Counted from the stretch's first letter, positions 46,648 to 56,517 are shown. The stretch is 64,000 nt of DNA from Pedobacter deserti (GCF_024436415.1 NZ_JAFMZQ010000001.1:1054001-1118000), one strand, 5' to 3'. The notes: a model not told the origin generated them from the letters alone. Numbers and translations: made by a program.

Positions 46648-49600
46648 TTAATTCAGCTCGTAATGATGATCAGAAAATTGGCTTCCTAGGGTCAACTCCA
46701 AATGACGGCCTTTGATATCTGAGATCACTTTTTCCAGCTTGACAATATTGATGCCTTTCAGGTCATCAGTAGTAACGAGTTGGTCTTGTAACCCATGGCG
46801 TCGAAATTCCTTGCATCTATCTTGCCAGTCATTGTAATAATTCCTGATATCAAGCATACCAAGGTGTTCCCAATAGACTATTGTTCCGTCTTCAAGATAG
46901 ATTGTAAAGTCGGGATGGATTTTATAACTCAACCCACTCAATTCTAGGGGATGCTCATATTTGAAGGTTAGACCGCTTCTTTTTAGAGCCTGATAAATGA
47001 TAAATTCAACTTTTGACACGACTGTTACACCTGGTTCAGGAGAGAATTTTCCACTATTAATTTTCGGAAATCTAAATACCGAAGTGCGTCTCAATAGCAA
47101 TTGAGACGTCTTTTTCGCTTTCATCAGCAAATTTTCCTCGCTGTCCTGGATAAAGAGAAATAGCCGGAACTTGGACCGGGTTAAAGCGGTATAAATTAAT
47201 TCTTTATTCAGCAGGGCTGTGCGTTTTGGAATTACTAAAAATACATTTCTAAAATCACTGCCCTGGGATTTGTGCACCGTAATTGCGTAGGCCAGATCGA
47301 AATGCTCTTCTTTATCTACCCATTTTAACATGTATTGATGATCTTTGAAATAGTATTTCTTTTCGACTACCCAGGCACCATGTTTATTCTCAGTAAATTT
47401 GAGATTAACGACGCCGACCGAGCCGTTGGACAAAACTAGCTGACGGTTTACGCCGTAGCCTTTATACCAGTTGTTTATTCTGATGATCTTCTCTCCATGA
47501 TGAAAAAGGTCGTCTTCCCGCTCACGTTTGTCTATATAGCGGAAGATTTTTTGCACCATTTTATTTAAGCCAAGCGTGCCAAAGAAATCTGTACGATAAG
47601 GACTGAGCAGCTGCAGTGATTCCAGTTTAAGGCTATTCTGAAAGTCAAAATTTTGGTTATTAACGAAGCCAGTTTTATAAAGGCCGTATAGTAAATTAAG
47701 TTTTTCGTTGCTGTTATCTGGAGTGGGGAAAGGTAAGTCCAAATGGAAAACCGTATCCATTGCAGCCAATATCTTCTCATTTAATATCAGCTCATCCGAC
47801 CATTTGTAAACAAATAGCCCTTTACTTTTTTGACCTTCCCCGCTATCGATTAAATTGAATGATGCTTCATAATATTTGTTTTTTTCAGCAAATGCTTCAG
47901 CGAGCTGCAAGATTTGCTCATCGTTTTCTTGTCTGCAGTTTGAGATCAAGTGTATATAATGACGGGCATTCAATTCCTTCATAGACTTGACGTGGGTAAT
48001 GAGGTCGTGGAAAGGTTTTCCAAACCCAATAGGCGGTAGTTGATTTTCATCTCCGACCAGAATAACTCGTTTTGGATACTGGTGATCAAACCGAATCATG
48101 GAGAATAGCACCGAAAGTTTCTTCAAATCTAGCATGGATGATTCATCAATGATCAAGTTATCTATGACCAACTTTCGCTCTTCAGGTACCAAAAAGCAGT
48201 TCTCCCAATCTTCATAAATATCGCCAAAACCTTGCTGAAATACGTAATTGTCAATAGTCTGCGCTTGAATGCTGTCCAAGGCAGTGTAACGTTTGATGTT
48301 TTCACTCAGCCGCAAAGCAGCTTTTCCTGTAGGCGCGAGGATGACAACTTGTTCGTTTTTAGCAACCAGATGTGATATAATTTGGCTGGTTTCATACGTT
48401 TTGCCAGCACCCGGCCTGCCGGTTAACAAGAAGAAAGATCGTTCAAATACATTTTGATAGAGCTGTGCGCGTTCTGAATTGAATTTCTCTTTTTGTTCGG
48501 TTGTAATGAGTATGTGATCAAGTTTTTGCAGACTACTGTTAATATGTGTAGCCATGTTAATATTGACTAAGCCATGTGGTGCTCTTGCAATCAATCCATC
48601 GATTGTGTTTTCGAGAAACTTCTCCGCATTCCGTACAATCTTAAGGTAGATGAAGTTATGCTGATTTACGGTTTCAATGGCTAATTTTTCGATGAAATGA
48701 TCCCTGTAATCGTCTTCGATGTTGATGATCGCTTGATCATCCAGTTTGATGCCGTTTTTGTAAATCAGAGGATGTTCATATAAGCTTTTAACAGTTTGTT
48801 CTGCAGCACTGTAGCAATGGCCAGACTGCGCAAGCAACCACAGATAATTAACGATCACCGACCGCAGTCGCTGCGGGCTGTCTTCTGTTAGATTTTGTAA
48901 GCGCCGATGACGGGTGACAAACTTTTTATCCGGAATCATACCCATGTCCACTTTGAAAACGTCGATAGGCTCATCCTGCATATCCGGAATATCCAAGTTG
49001 TCTTCTCCAGGCTGATACTGTTCAAATAAGCAATACGGATTTTCCGCAATGCCATTTAATAATTTTTTGTCTTCTATAATCTTAAATACTTGCGCCTGAG
49101 TAAGTACAAATAAAGACAGCTTGGCCAATGACAATGTATATTTTTTAAATTGGCGGTCTTCAGCCAGATCAAGTAGGGTGTCTTCAAAGCTTTCCAGATA
49201 TGCCGGAAATGCTTGGCTAGTAATTCGGCAGAATATGTCATTCAGGTCAGTTCCTGTATCAATGTTTGAAACGATAGCCAGCGCGATGGCTGATGCAATA
49301 TGCTTATCCTCGATAAAGTAATTTAAAACAGCCGTCAATGACGGATATATGCCTCGCGTTTTCCAGACGCCGGCAATGAGCCGGTTGATTTTATCTAGTT
49401 CAACTCGCTGATCACCGGGAACAACAGCTTGCCCATGCTCCTGAACTTTGAGGATGGCTTTTCGGATCTTATAGAGCAGATATAATGATTTGTCGTCATC
49501 AATATCCATACTGACGTATTTAAAGCCTTTAACGAGCGATTCCTCGTCGACGGTTACTTTGATATCTTCCAAAAGCCTAGAAGCATTGGGATGTTGCTCA

Positions 49601-50328
49601 ATGTAGCTAAGATAATCATGGTAAGGCAGCAATATGGCGCTTTCAGGATCATGGCTAAACTGAAGCATCCAGTTCATAGTAGGAAAGTTTTTCATCCGGT
49701 CATCGATGACCCATTGATCGCCAATTTTTCGCCTTTTTGGTGCTCGCCACTTTTCAAGCTCGTCACTGCTTAAAGGAAAATGTAAGGGGGTAGGGACATT
49801 TTTTATCGGAGAGCAGCCAAGGACGAGGTATTTCATTTCATCTCCAGAGACCGGGTTGTCATAATTCGCATAAAAGAAAATGATAGAGCTTTTGGGTTTA
49901 AATTTTGCTATATAATGTTCAATTCGTCTATCCAAATCGGGCCAGTAATTGCCGTGTAGTTTTTTGTTCTCTTCACCATGAACAAATGATAACTTGAATG
50001 GCCATGTGATCACTGAAAACTTTCTGAGTACTTCAGGAACAGTCTGTTCAATAGATGTAAAGGCGTGTTGATGTTCCACCGGGATGTCTTGGTCACCGAA
50101 TGCATTAATACTCCAGTAACATGGCGGAACATTTGCCGGAGGAAAATTCATTGCTACATATTCACCACGTATACCTTCTTGTTGCTCTTTTTCAGTGTCT
50201 TTTCGCTTTTCAATCCGGCCCGATAAGAGCGAATGCACCCCTGTACAATAGGTATTGCCAGCAGGATTACAACAAATTTTTCCATTCCATTTATTGTCGT
50301 GCCAGGCCATTCTAACGGTGAGATGCAT
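46648..50328 (-). CDS. RecD-like superfamily 1 helicase with C-terminal PD-(D/E)XK-like domain
   Basis: A 1226-aa protein. The first 30 residues have a Cys/His pattern (HDNKWNGKICCNP, then N-T-Y-C) that may bind metal. After a unique N-terminal region, an SF1 helicase core starts at about residue 625: Walker A GRPGAGKTY (Lys643), LAPTGKAAL, motif II IIDESSML, VGDENQLPPIG, and a RecD/UvrD-like C-terminal segment AYAITVHKSQGSDF and IYTALTRSK. The last 120 residues (KVEFIIYQAL, HPDFTIYLEDGTIVYWEHLG) resemble the nuclease-like domain at the end of some helicases. It is a plausible effector or repair partner of the Dnd system, but faces the opposite way to dndCDE. Confidence 0.85.
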   Translation of the reverse strand: MHLTVRMAWHDNKWNGKICCNPAGNTYCTGVHSLLSGRIEKRKDTEKEQQEGIRGEYVAMNFPPANVPPCYWSINAFGDQDIPVEHQHAFTSIEQTVPEVLRKFSVITWPFKLSFVHGEENKKLHGNYWPDLDRRIEHYIAKFKPKSSIIFFYANYDNPVSGDEMKYLVLGCSPIKNVPTPLHFPLSSDELEKWRAPKRRKIGDQWVIDDRMKNFPTMNWMLQFSHDPESAILLPYHDYLSYIEQHPNASRLLEDIKVTVDEESLVKGFKYVSMDIDDDKSLYLLYKIRKAILKVQEHGQAVVPGDQRVELDKINRLIAGVWKTRGIYPSLTAVLNYFIEDKHIASAIALAIVSNIDTGTDLNDIFCRITSQAFPAYLESFEDTLLDLAEDRQFKKYTLSLAKLSLFVLTQAQVFKIIEDKKLLNGIAENPYCLFEQYQPGEDNLDIPDMQDEPIDVFKVDMGMIPDKKFVTRHRRLQNLTEDSPQRLRSVIVNYLWLLAQSGHCYSAAEQTVKSLYEHPLIYKNGIKLDDQAIINIEDDYRDHFIEKLAIETVNQHNFIYLKIVRNAEKFLENTIDGLIARAPHGLVNINMATHINSSLQKLDHILITTEQKEKFNSERAQLYQNVFERSFFLLTGRPGAGKTYETSQIISHLVAKNEQVVILAPTGKAALRLSENIKRYTALDSIQAQTIDNYVFQQGFGDIYEDWENCFLVPEERKLVIDNLIIDESSMLDLKKLSVLFSMIRFDHQYPKRVILVGDENQLPPIGFGKPFHDLITHVKSMKELNARHYIHLISNCRQENDEQILQLAEAFAEKNKYYEASFNLIDSGEGQKSKGLFVYKWSDELILNEKILAAMDTVFHLDLPFPTPDNSNEKLNLLYGLYKTGFVNNQNFDFQNSLKLESLQLLSPYRTDFFGTLGLNKMVQKIFRYIDKREREDDLFHHGEKIIRINNWYKGYGVNRQLVLSNGSVGVVNLKFTENKHGAWVVEKKYYFKDHQYMLKWVDKEEHFDLAYAITVHKSQGSDFRNVFLVIPKRTALLNKELIYTALTRSKFRLFLFIQDSEENLLMKAKKTSQLLLRRTSVFRFPKINSGKFSPEPGVTVVSKVEFIIYQALKRSGLTFKYEHPLELSGLSYKIHPDFTIYLEDGTIVYWEHLGMLDIRNYYNDWQDRCKEFRRHGLQDQLVTTDDLKGINIVKLEKVISDIKGRHLELTLGSQFSDHHYELN

Positions 50329-50372
50329 AGTGTTGAGATAAATATTTGGGAATTTGTTGGTAAATTACGGAT

Positions 50373-50819
50373 TTAAATCAATGTCGCAATCAGTTTTTCA
50401 AAAGCCAGTTTGACACAATCAGTAACTATTCGCTCATCACTCAGGTCAATTAAAGGGACATGGATTTCATCAATGATGTCGTCTTGGAAGATAACTATTT
50501 TCTCTTTGAGAATGTACATATGCAGCGGGTTGGAAATCATTGATGAGCTGTCCAATAGAAGATCCTGGAAAACCAACTGGTGCTTTTGTGGACAAATTTT
50601 TATGATGGAGAAATTTTCTTCACCGGAGCTCCTGAGCTGGGTTTCGATCACGTACTTCACGATTGCGCTATCGGCAACGATTAATGTGCATATGCCTATT
50701 GAATTGCGCCTTTCTAAACCCCGATTTAGAATATCCAAAAGATTATCAGTGGGTGTAATGTGGTAGAAGCAATGATTTGTAAAAAATAGTCGTGTACACT
50801 GGTCAGACGTTAGTTTCAT
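50373..50819 (-). CDS. small protein with an ART-like N-terminal motif
   Basis: A 148-aa soluble protein of no recognised family. The N-terminal FYHITPTDNLLDILNRGLE resembles the HIT...L..IL..GL opening of DarT-type and other ADP-ribosyltransferase-like folds. The protein is too short to show the remaining catalytic motifs. The rest alternates strand and helix. It lies 44 bp upstream of the RecD-like gene on the same strand, so the two may be co-transcribed. Candidates are a small toxin, an inhibitor or an adaptor of the helicase. Confidence 0.55.
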   Translation of the reverse strand: MKLTSDQCTRLFFTNHCFYHITPTDNLLDILNRGLERRNSIGICTLIVADSAIVKYVIETQLRSSGEENFSIIKICPQKHQLVFQDLLLDSSSMISNPLHMYILKEKIVIFQDDIIDEIHVPLIDLSDERIVTDCVKLAFEKLIATLI

Positions 50820-51018
50820 CGAGCGAATAATCTTTTAATCTAATCTGCGAAGCACTAAATTGGATGTCCTAGTCCAGCGCTTGGATTGTGAATTTATAAA
50901 TAAACATTTAGAAACCGAGCATTTTTATTCCAACCCTGTCCTAAGTACGTGGTTTGCATACTGAGATTAATGTTTTTTCACTTTTAACTATATATTAGAA
51001 TACTCACATTCAGCACTG

Positions 51019-51990
51019 ATGTTTTATACCCGAGACCATCTTGACCGTCAGGACTTGCCGCTAGAAACTCGGGCGGAAATGAATGCTACCCTGATGGAGG
51101 CGGTAGCTAACGGACAACCACTGACTTTTGCGGAGGCAAAATATCTGGGCACTTCACTGGAAGCTAGTTATACGTTTGAACAGGGGGCGATAGTTCTGCT
51201 GGAAAAAATATATGTGCAACTTGATATTTACAAATTTTGGAATATCTATATGCTTTATGCACAGGATCTGGATGGAACAGGTGTGATCAACTCTCCGCGC
51301 GGGCCTGTGCCGATGCTACAAAAACAAATCGATGTTGCGTATCTGCAGCGTGAGTTTGACGCCTGGAAGCAGCAAATTCAAAAAACAAATCATAAACATA
51401 CGATTATGCAATTTCTCTCCAAGCAGGCTAGGCAAGAATGGAAGGAATCAATGGCCTGGTCAAAGCAAATGGGAGAAGGCCATTTCAGGAGACTGTATGT
51501 AGAACGTGCAGTTATCCTGCAAAGTAAGTTTGTATTTATCAAAGTAGAAGAATATTATCAGGAGTATGATGTACGTAAAGATACAATGGTTTTCTGCGGA
51601 CAGGAGACAATTGTGGATGGGTTTGCATATACGCACATCCTGATGCGTCATTTTTCACCATACAATAAATTTGGAAGACCTGGGCTTACTTTTCATCACG
51701 ATCCTGCCATAGAGGTAGCCAATCTGCCACGCTCCATTTTTAAGTTTCTTCGTATTTATGATGCCTATTTTGGTGGCGCGAGCTTTGCCCGCGAAAATAT
51801 ATACTTTCAACTTAATGGGCGCAACTATGTCATTTGGTTCAAACAGTTTGAACGAAACATCAAAGGTGGAGGGACGTCAGCTTACCTGCGTGTACAAACA
51901 TTTTACCCGGCCGAACTCGCCAATGATTCAAGTGCCATGGCAGTTCTTAAAAAGGTCCAGGTCGAAGAACATCTATTTTTTTATATTTAA
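51019..51990 (+). CDS. unknown protein with a possible BECR-fold nuclease C-terminus
   Basis: A 323-aa soluble protein. The first 200 residues are helical (LPLETRAEMNATLMEAV, YIQL-type segments). Around residues 203-215 YTHILMRHF has the H-x4-RH spacing (His206, Arg210, His211) typical of phage-associated Barnase/EndoU/ColicinE5/RelE-like nuclease domains. It is followed by FQLNGRNYVIWFKQF strands and a terminal LRVQTFYPAE. This assignment is pattern-based and uncertain. It is transcribed towards dndB and may share its operon across a 104-bp gap. No obvious antitoxin gene is next to it, apart from the broken membrane protein. Confidence 0.5.
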   Translation: MFYTRDHLDRQDLPLETRAEMNATLMEAVANGQPLTFAEAKYLGTSLEASYTFEQGAIVLLEKIYVQLDIYKFWNIYMLYAQDLDGTGVINSPRGPVPMLQKQIDVAYLQREFDAWKQQIQKTNHKHTIMQFLSKQARQEWKESMAWSKQMGEGHFRRLYVERAVILQSKFVFIKVEEYYQEYDVRKDTMVFCGQETIVDGFAYTHILMRHFSPYNKFGRPGLTFHHDPAIEVANLPRSIFKFLRIYDAYFGGASFARENIYFQLNGRNYVIWFKQFERNIKGGGTSAYLRVQTFYPAELANDSSAMAVLKKVQVEEHLFFYI

Positions 51991-52094
51991 ACTGAACGAA
52001 TGAAATACTTAATGGCAGCATGTAGGTAAAATATAAATAGTGAATAAATATGATTAATATTGTTAGTGGTAACATGCCCAAAACATGATCTGTT

Positions 52095-52679
52095 ATGAAT
52101 AAAACTGGTTTTCGCCTCACTGACTGGATTTTTTTTTTCAATGTCAAGAATCGTCAAGATTTAGATGGATTAATTAGTGAAGACAATCAAGAGAATGACA
52201 TTCCTGGCGAATTCATTACTTACAAGCTGATTACCGTCTTTTTGCCAGTGGTCCCCTACACGATTGTTCTTTTATTAAATATTCTACTAAATCCCCAAGA
52301 CAATTCTCTATAGTTTACATTTGTTAACAATGGGTCGTTGCCGATTATTTCATTCGGAATTATTTCGGCAGGCATGCCTTATCTCCTGGTACAATTGGAA
52401 GAATATCCCAATTTCCACATCATTCGCAGAAGGGTGATGGCAGTGGCAATGATTTTTTTGTTTTTAACTGCGACAATGTATATTTTTCAGACTATGAGCG
52501 GGTTAAAACTCGGAGCATTAACACATTGGACTTCATTTCTACTTTCTGCTTATATTTTTCTGTTTTGTGCCTCAATTGGTTATAAGATGTTTATTCTGCA
52601 AAGCAAGAATATCAAAAGTTTTGCAGGCAAGATACATGATGGTGTTGAGCAACGTCAGAATGATTTAGAAGATCTATAA
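52095..52679 (+). pseudogene. four-helix membrane protein gene interrupted by one in-frame TAG
   Basis: Two open stretches lie in the same frame: 52095-52310 (72 codons) and from 52314 to the stop before 52680. Only TAG at 52311-52313 separates them, with no shift. Read through, the protein would be about 194 aa with four hydrophobic helices (YKLITVFLPVVPYTIVLL; LPIISFGIISAGMPYLL; VMAVAMIFLFLTATMYIF; FLLSAYIFLFCASIGY). The second stretch alone has only a TTG start (52338). Its end is 2 bp before the dndB ATG, so it is operonic with dndB. It could be a fresh nonsense mutation, a base-calling error or a programmed event. Confidence 0.7.
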
Positions 52680-52681
52680 GT

Positions 52682-53953
52682 ATGGACAACCAAATCAAAG
52701 CGAGAAAAGTTATTCAGAACAACCAGGAGTTTTTATTGGGTGTTTTCCGGTATAGCCAGTTTAAAAATTTTACCAAATATACAGAGCGCCTAATCACAGG
52801 TTATGCGGAAGTAGATGATGAAGACCGGGCATTTGAAGAACTTAGCCAGGTTTCTCCAGTGTATAATCCCCAAATTCAGCGTAAAACTAATAGCGCTAAA
52901 ATCGAACGTATCGCGGATTTTTTAATCACCGATCCGACGGCAATGTTTCCTACTAATATTGTTCTAGCAATTCCCAAGCAGGTTATCGATAACCAGGTAC
53001 TTGATCAGGAGGGGAACATGGTTTTAACGCTCAATAGGATTGTTAAAGAAGAGCTCGAGAAAAGTGAGGGAATTGTTTTTTTAACGATAGTTGACGGACA
53101 ACATCGAATAAAAGGTCTTGAACGGGCTATAGAAAGACTCCAAAAAGCTTTAGCAGATCCCCGACAGGAGACTGATAAAGTAAGAAACCAGGCTATCTTG
53201 AATCGCTTAATGAATCTGGAATTAGTTGTCACATTTTTCATAGATCCTATATTGGAGTACCAGGCTATGATTTTTTCAATCATCAACAAAACACAAACAA
53301 AAGTGCCTGAAAACTTGGTTTTCAGCTTGTTCGGCCTAACCTTAGAAGATACGCCGCAAAAAACCGCGTTGGAAGTTATTCTAGCATTAAATGGTTTGGA
53401 AAAATCTCCCTTTTTTAAGCGAGTCAAATTGGTAGGAGGTAACTACCAACGCGGCGTTGACATACCACTTTCTCAGGCGACTATGGTAAAATCAGTCCTT
53501 TATAATATTTGTCATAACCAGCGGGAAGCTGAGATAGAACGTAATAAAAAGCGTGGGGCGTTAAGTAACAATCCTTATAATCTTCCATTTCGTCCTTACT
53601 ATGCGCAGGATAACGACCGTATGATTATCCGGATCATGTATACATTTTTCAAGGCTGTTCGAGATTCATTTATTGGGCCTGGCCCTGTTTTTTACTGGGA
53701 TATAGGCAGTACCCAGGAAGTCAATGTTTTGCAAACCAATGTCGGATACCAGGCTTTAATGAAAGTTTTAAAATATTTGCTTCCGGTTATCCCAGAGGCT
53801 GATCGGGATAAAAAGGAAATTTATATGCGTTACCTATCAGCAGTGAAAAATATCAACTGGCTGGACAATGGTCAGGAAAAAAGATATCCATTTACCAGTA
53901 AGTCTATTAATATATTATATGATGATATCCGGCGTGAACTCGAAATTCCCTGA
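52682..53953 (+). CDS. dndB: DndB, DGQHR-domain regulator of phosphorothioation genes
   Basis: A 423-aa protein with the DGQHR motif at residues 138-142 (IVDGQHRIKGLERAI), which defines DndB-type proteins. The later IFSIINKTQTKVPENLVFSLFG fits the family. In studied systems DndB represses dnd transcription. Here it is separated from dndCDE by about 6.5 kb and points the same way. It follows the interrupted membrane-protein gene by 2 bp and is convergent with the STAND gene, with 38 bp between the stop codons. The start ATG is unambiguous. Confidence 0.9.
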   Translation: MDNQIKARKVIQNNQEFLLGVFRYSQFKNFTKYTERLITGYAEVDDEDRAFEELSQVSPVYNPQIQRKTNSAKIERIADFLITDPTAMFPTNIVLAIPKQVIDNQVLDQEGNMVLTLNRIVKEELEKSEGIVFLTIVDGQHRIKGLERAIERLQKALADPRQETDKVRNQAILNRLMNLELVVTFFIDPILEYQAMIFSIINKTQTKVPENLVFSLFGLTLEDTPQKTALEVILALNGLEKSPFFKRVKLVGGNYQRGVDIPLSQATMVKSVLYNICHNQREAEIERNKKRGALSNNPYNLPFRPYYAQDNDRMIIRIMYTFFKAVRDSFIGPGPVFYWDIGSTQEVNVLQTNVGYQALMKVLKYLLPVIPEADRDKKEIYMRYLSAVKNINWLDNGQEKRYPFTSKSINILYDDIRRELEIP

Positions 53954-53991
53954 ATTTTAGCCAGCCGTTGCTATTTAAGAAATTTCACAAG

Positions 53992-56517
53992 TCATAAATC
54001 AAACGTTAGTTGATTTGGATCGTGTCCATTTTCATCGACAATTTCTGCATCAGCAGAAGTAATAACATATTCTGCCAAGTTTTTTAGTTCACTGGTTATT
54101 GTTGCATATAGTGCCATATTGTACCTTAAAAAGTTCAATATTGGAGACCAGGCCGCTTTTTGTTTTTTGAATTCTTCCAAAACTTCCTGATCACCAGGCT
54201 CTGCATCTGTAAACCAGCCACGGCACATGTCACCCCAGTAATGGGTGCTTAAATTATTTATTATAATCTTACAAGATTCATTAATGAGATCTTCAACTGC
54301 CTCTTGGGCCAGAATACCTTTATGATGGTTGATAACATTAATTAAAATTTCTTGCGTATAATATGGCGACGCGTAAGCCATAAAAGTGAGTGCTCTTGTT
54401 GCTACGACGATATCACCATCGTAGATAAATTTTTCAAATAAGGGCAAATCAAAGTCTCCGTCTACAAAAAAATCATATCCGTCAACAGACCTTATGTCCT
54501 CCCCATAAATTTTGTGGACGTAAGATTCCTCAATCCCGATCTCATCAATGCTGTTATCGGTCTTTAATAAGATTCGCATCCACATTTCGTATTTGTCTTT
54601 TTGAAGACTCCTGTCGAGACTTTTGACGAGCGAATAAATCAGAATGGTGACCTGTTCGATATTTGTACTTTGGTCTTGCGATGACGCGCACAATTTTTCT
54701 ATGTACGGGTCTAACCAATCGAAGCTCAAGTTTTGATTAAAGTTAATTTGATTAGCAATCGCATCTGAAAAAACTTTAAGGTGTTTAGGCGAGATATTGT
54801 CGAAATAGCTGCCGGTTTTAAAAATGGCCTTAAATGCTGTAGCATGTTCGGGCACACTGAGGAACCATAAAAGTGCAGTTTGACCCGCTACGGTTTTCAA
54901 TGCCAAATTCATTTCGGTATTGATTTGGCTCTCCTCTCCCGACAACAGCGTATCTTGCCACCTTCGGTGTACGATTGCAATTGCATAACTTTTATGATGA
55001 GTCAGGTAAAAATCAATATGAGGTATCGGTTCAGTATTGATCATCTGTAGTATCCCACTTTCCGCCCATGCACAAAATTTGTCTTGACTGGAAAGTTGTC
55101 CAACAAGTAAGGTGCTTAAGAAAGGCGTGTCATATTTTAGCATGATTTTCGCTAACTGCTTCAGTAGGTAAAAGAGCTCAATTTCTTTGATGGCCCGCCG
55201 TCGCGCCTTCCGTACCAAGCTATTGCCGATAAGATCAGTGAGTGTTGAAAAGTTAGGTACGCTACAATTTGTATATTGTTCCGAAGCGATGCGTAGATAA
55301 AACGGGTCATAAGGTAAATCACTATTGGCAAAAGTGACATTAAATATCTCGCCATATAATTTTTTGGCAAGTTCCATTTCGTTGAAAGTGAAGTTGCCGA
55401 TTTGAACCACATCCAATTCTTCCACATTTTGCAAGGGTTCGGACGATATCCGTTTTATCAGACTATTCTTCAACCGGGTAGTCACTGCGACATAAGAGAG
55501 ATTGTCTGCGTCATCAATAAGTAATTGCCCTAAGGATGGAGATGTTGTGCTCAGCAAAACTTTGATGTTTTTATTGTCCAGCCGTTGTATTTCGTTGTTG
55601 ATGCGGATAGCGTGATCTCCCATTTCGTTCCAGCCATCAACAATGATTAAAAGTGGGGATTCTATGTTAGCTGTTATTCTGGCTAACCGGGAAACTATCT
55701 CGATTGGGGTTAGACGCTCCCCAAAAGTCCAGCAAAAATCATCCTGAATAGCGGTTAGAAGTCCTTTATCTAATCCGATAGCTGGATAGAAAAGAACTGG
55801 AATATTTTGTAATAAATATTGATCGGCCGTATGGCACATTAAACAGGTCTTGCCATGTTGAGGCGGGCCAACCACCAAAACTATGTCCTTATCAAACTCT
55901 GGATGGAAGAGTTTGGTCTTAATCTCATGCTCAGCATTTGCTCTATTGACATAAAGTTGTGGAATATATTTCTTTTCACTCCAGGGATTATCACTTTTCA
56001 GCAAGGTCATACGATGATCGACTTGCCCTTTGCAAAATGCCATTAAATTATCTTTCGATAGCGTAATGAGATATGCTAAGGCTTCGGACCGCGCTAATAA
56101 AACATCGCCACTCACCTTAAAATTATTTTTTATGACTGGGTGATTTCCTGGTACGCTAGTGCCGATCTCATCACCGGTAATGGAGTCGTAAATTTGGACC
56201 TCTTTTGAGTTAGTTAGTATGGTAAATGGAGCAATACCGCCTTCTGCTAGCGATCTTGCATATGAAATTGCTTGTTGTCTATCCGCATCCCTTAATTTAT
56301 GGGTTGGCTTCTTAAGCTCAATAATTAGAAGATTATCGCCGGCTAAGTTTTGGACTAGTAGGTCAGTACGTGAGTTCACAGGTCTAATTCCTTTTCCGAG
56401 ACGCAGATTAATTGAATACTCGATACGGATCTGGTCGGCTGCCAAACCGCAGTCTTTCAACCAGTCGTTTACGATCTTGGTTCGTACCTCGTCTTCTGAT
56501 AGTTTTTCAATATTCAT
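53992..56517 (-). CDS. HsdR-N nuclease domain fused to a STAND/NACHT-like NTPase
   Basis: An 841-aa protein. Residues about 5-140 resemble the HsdR N-terminal PD-(D/E)XK nuclease (RTDLLVQNLAGDNLLIIELKKP, giving D...E-x-K). Residues about 215-420 form a STAND-type NTPase: Walker A GPPQHGKTC (Lys223) and Walker B LLIIVDGWNEMGDH. The C-terminal half is helical, perhaps repeat-like, and would be the sensor. Anti-phage STAND proteins with N-terminal nucleases cut DNA on sensing a phage protein. That role fits this neighbourhood but is inferred. It is single and convergent with dndB. Confidence 0.8.
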   Translation of the reverse strand: MNIEKLSEDEVRTKIVNDWLKDCGLAADQIRIEYSINLRLGKGIRPVNSRTDLLVQNLAGDNLLIIELKKPTHKLRDADRQQAISYARSLAEGGIAPFTILTNSKEVQIYDSITGDEIGTSVPGNHPVIKNNFKVSGDVLLARSEALAYLITLSKDNLMAFCKGQVDHRMTLLKSDNPWSEKKYIPQLYVNRANAEHEIKTKLFHPEFDKDIVLVVGPPQHGKTCLMCHTADQYLLQNIPVLFYPAIGLDKGLLTAIQDDFCWTFGERLTPIEIVSRLARITANIESPLLIIVDGWNEMGDHAIRINNEIQRLDNKNIKVLLSTTSPSLGQLLIDDADNLSYVAVTTRLKNSLIKRISSEPLQNVEELDVVQIGNFTFNEMELAKKLYGEIFNVTFANSDLPYDPFYLRIASEQYTNCSVPNFSTLTDLIGNSLVRKARRRAIKEIELFYLLKQLAKIMLKYDTPFLSTLLVGQLSSQDKFCAWAESGILQMINTEPIPHIDFYLTHHKSYAIAIVHRRWQDTLLSGEESQINTEMNLALKTVAGQTALLWFLSVPEHATAFKAIFKTGSYFDNISPKHLKVFSDAIANQINFNQNLSFDWLDPYIEKLCASSQDQSTNIEQVTILIYSLVKSLDRSLQKDKYEMWMRILLKTDNSIDEIGIEESYVHKIYGEDIRSVDGYDFFVDGDFDLPLFEKFIYDGDIVVATRALTFMAYASPYYTQEILINVINHHKGILAQEAVEDLINESCKIIINNLSTHYWGDMCRGWFTDAEPGDQEVLEEFKKQKAAWSPILNFLRYNMALYATITSELKNLAEYVITSADAEIVDENGHDPNQLTFDL

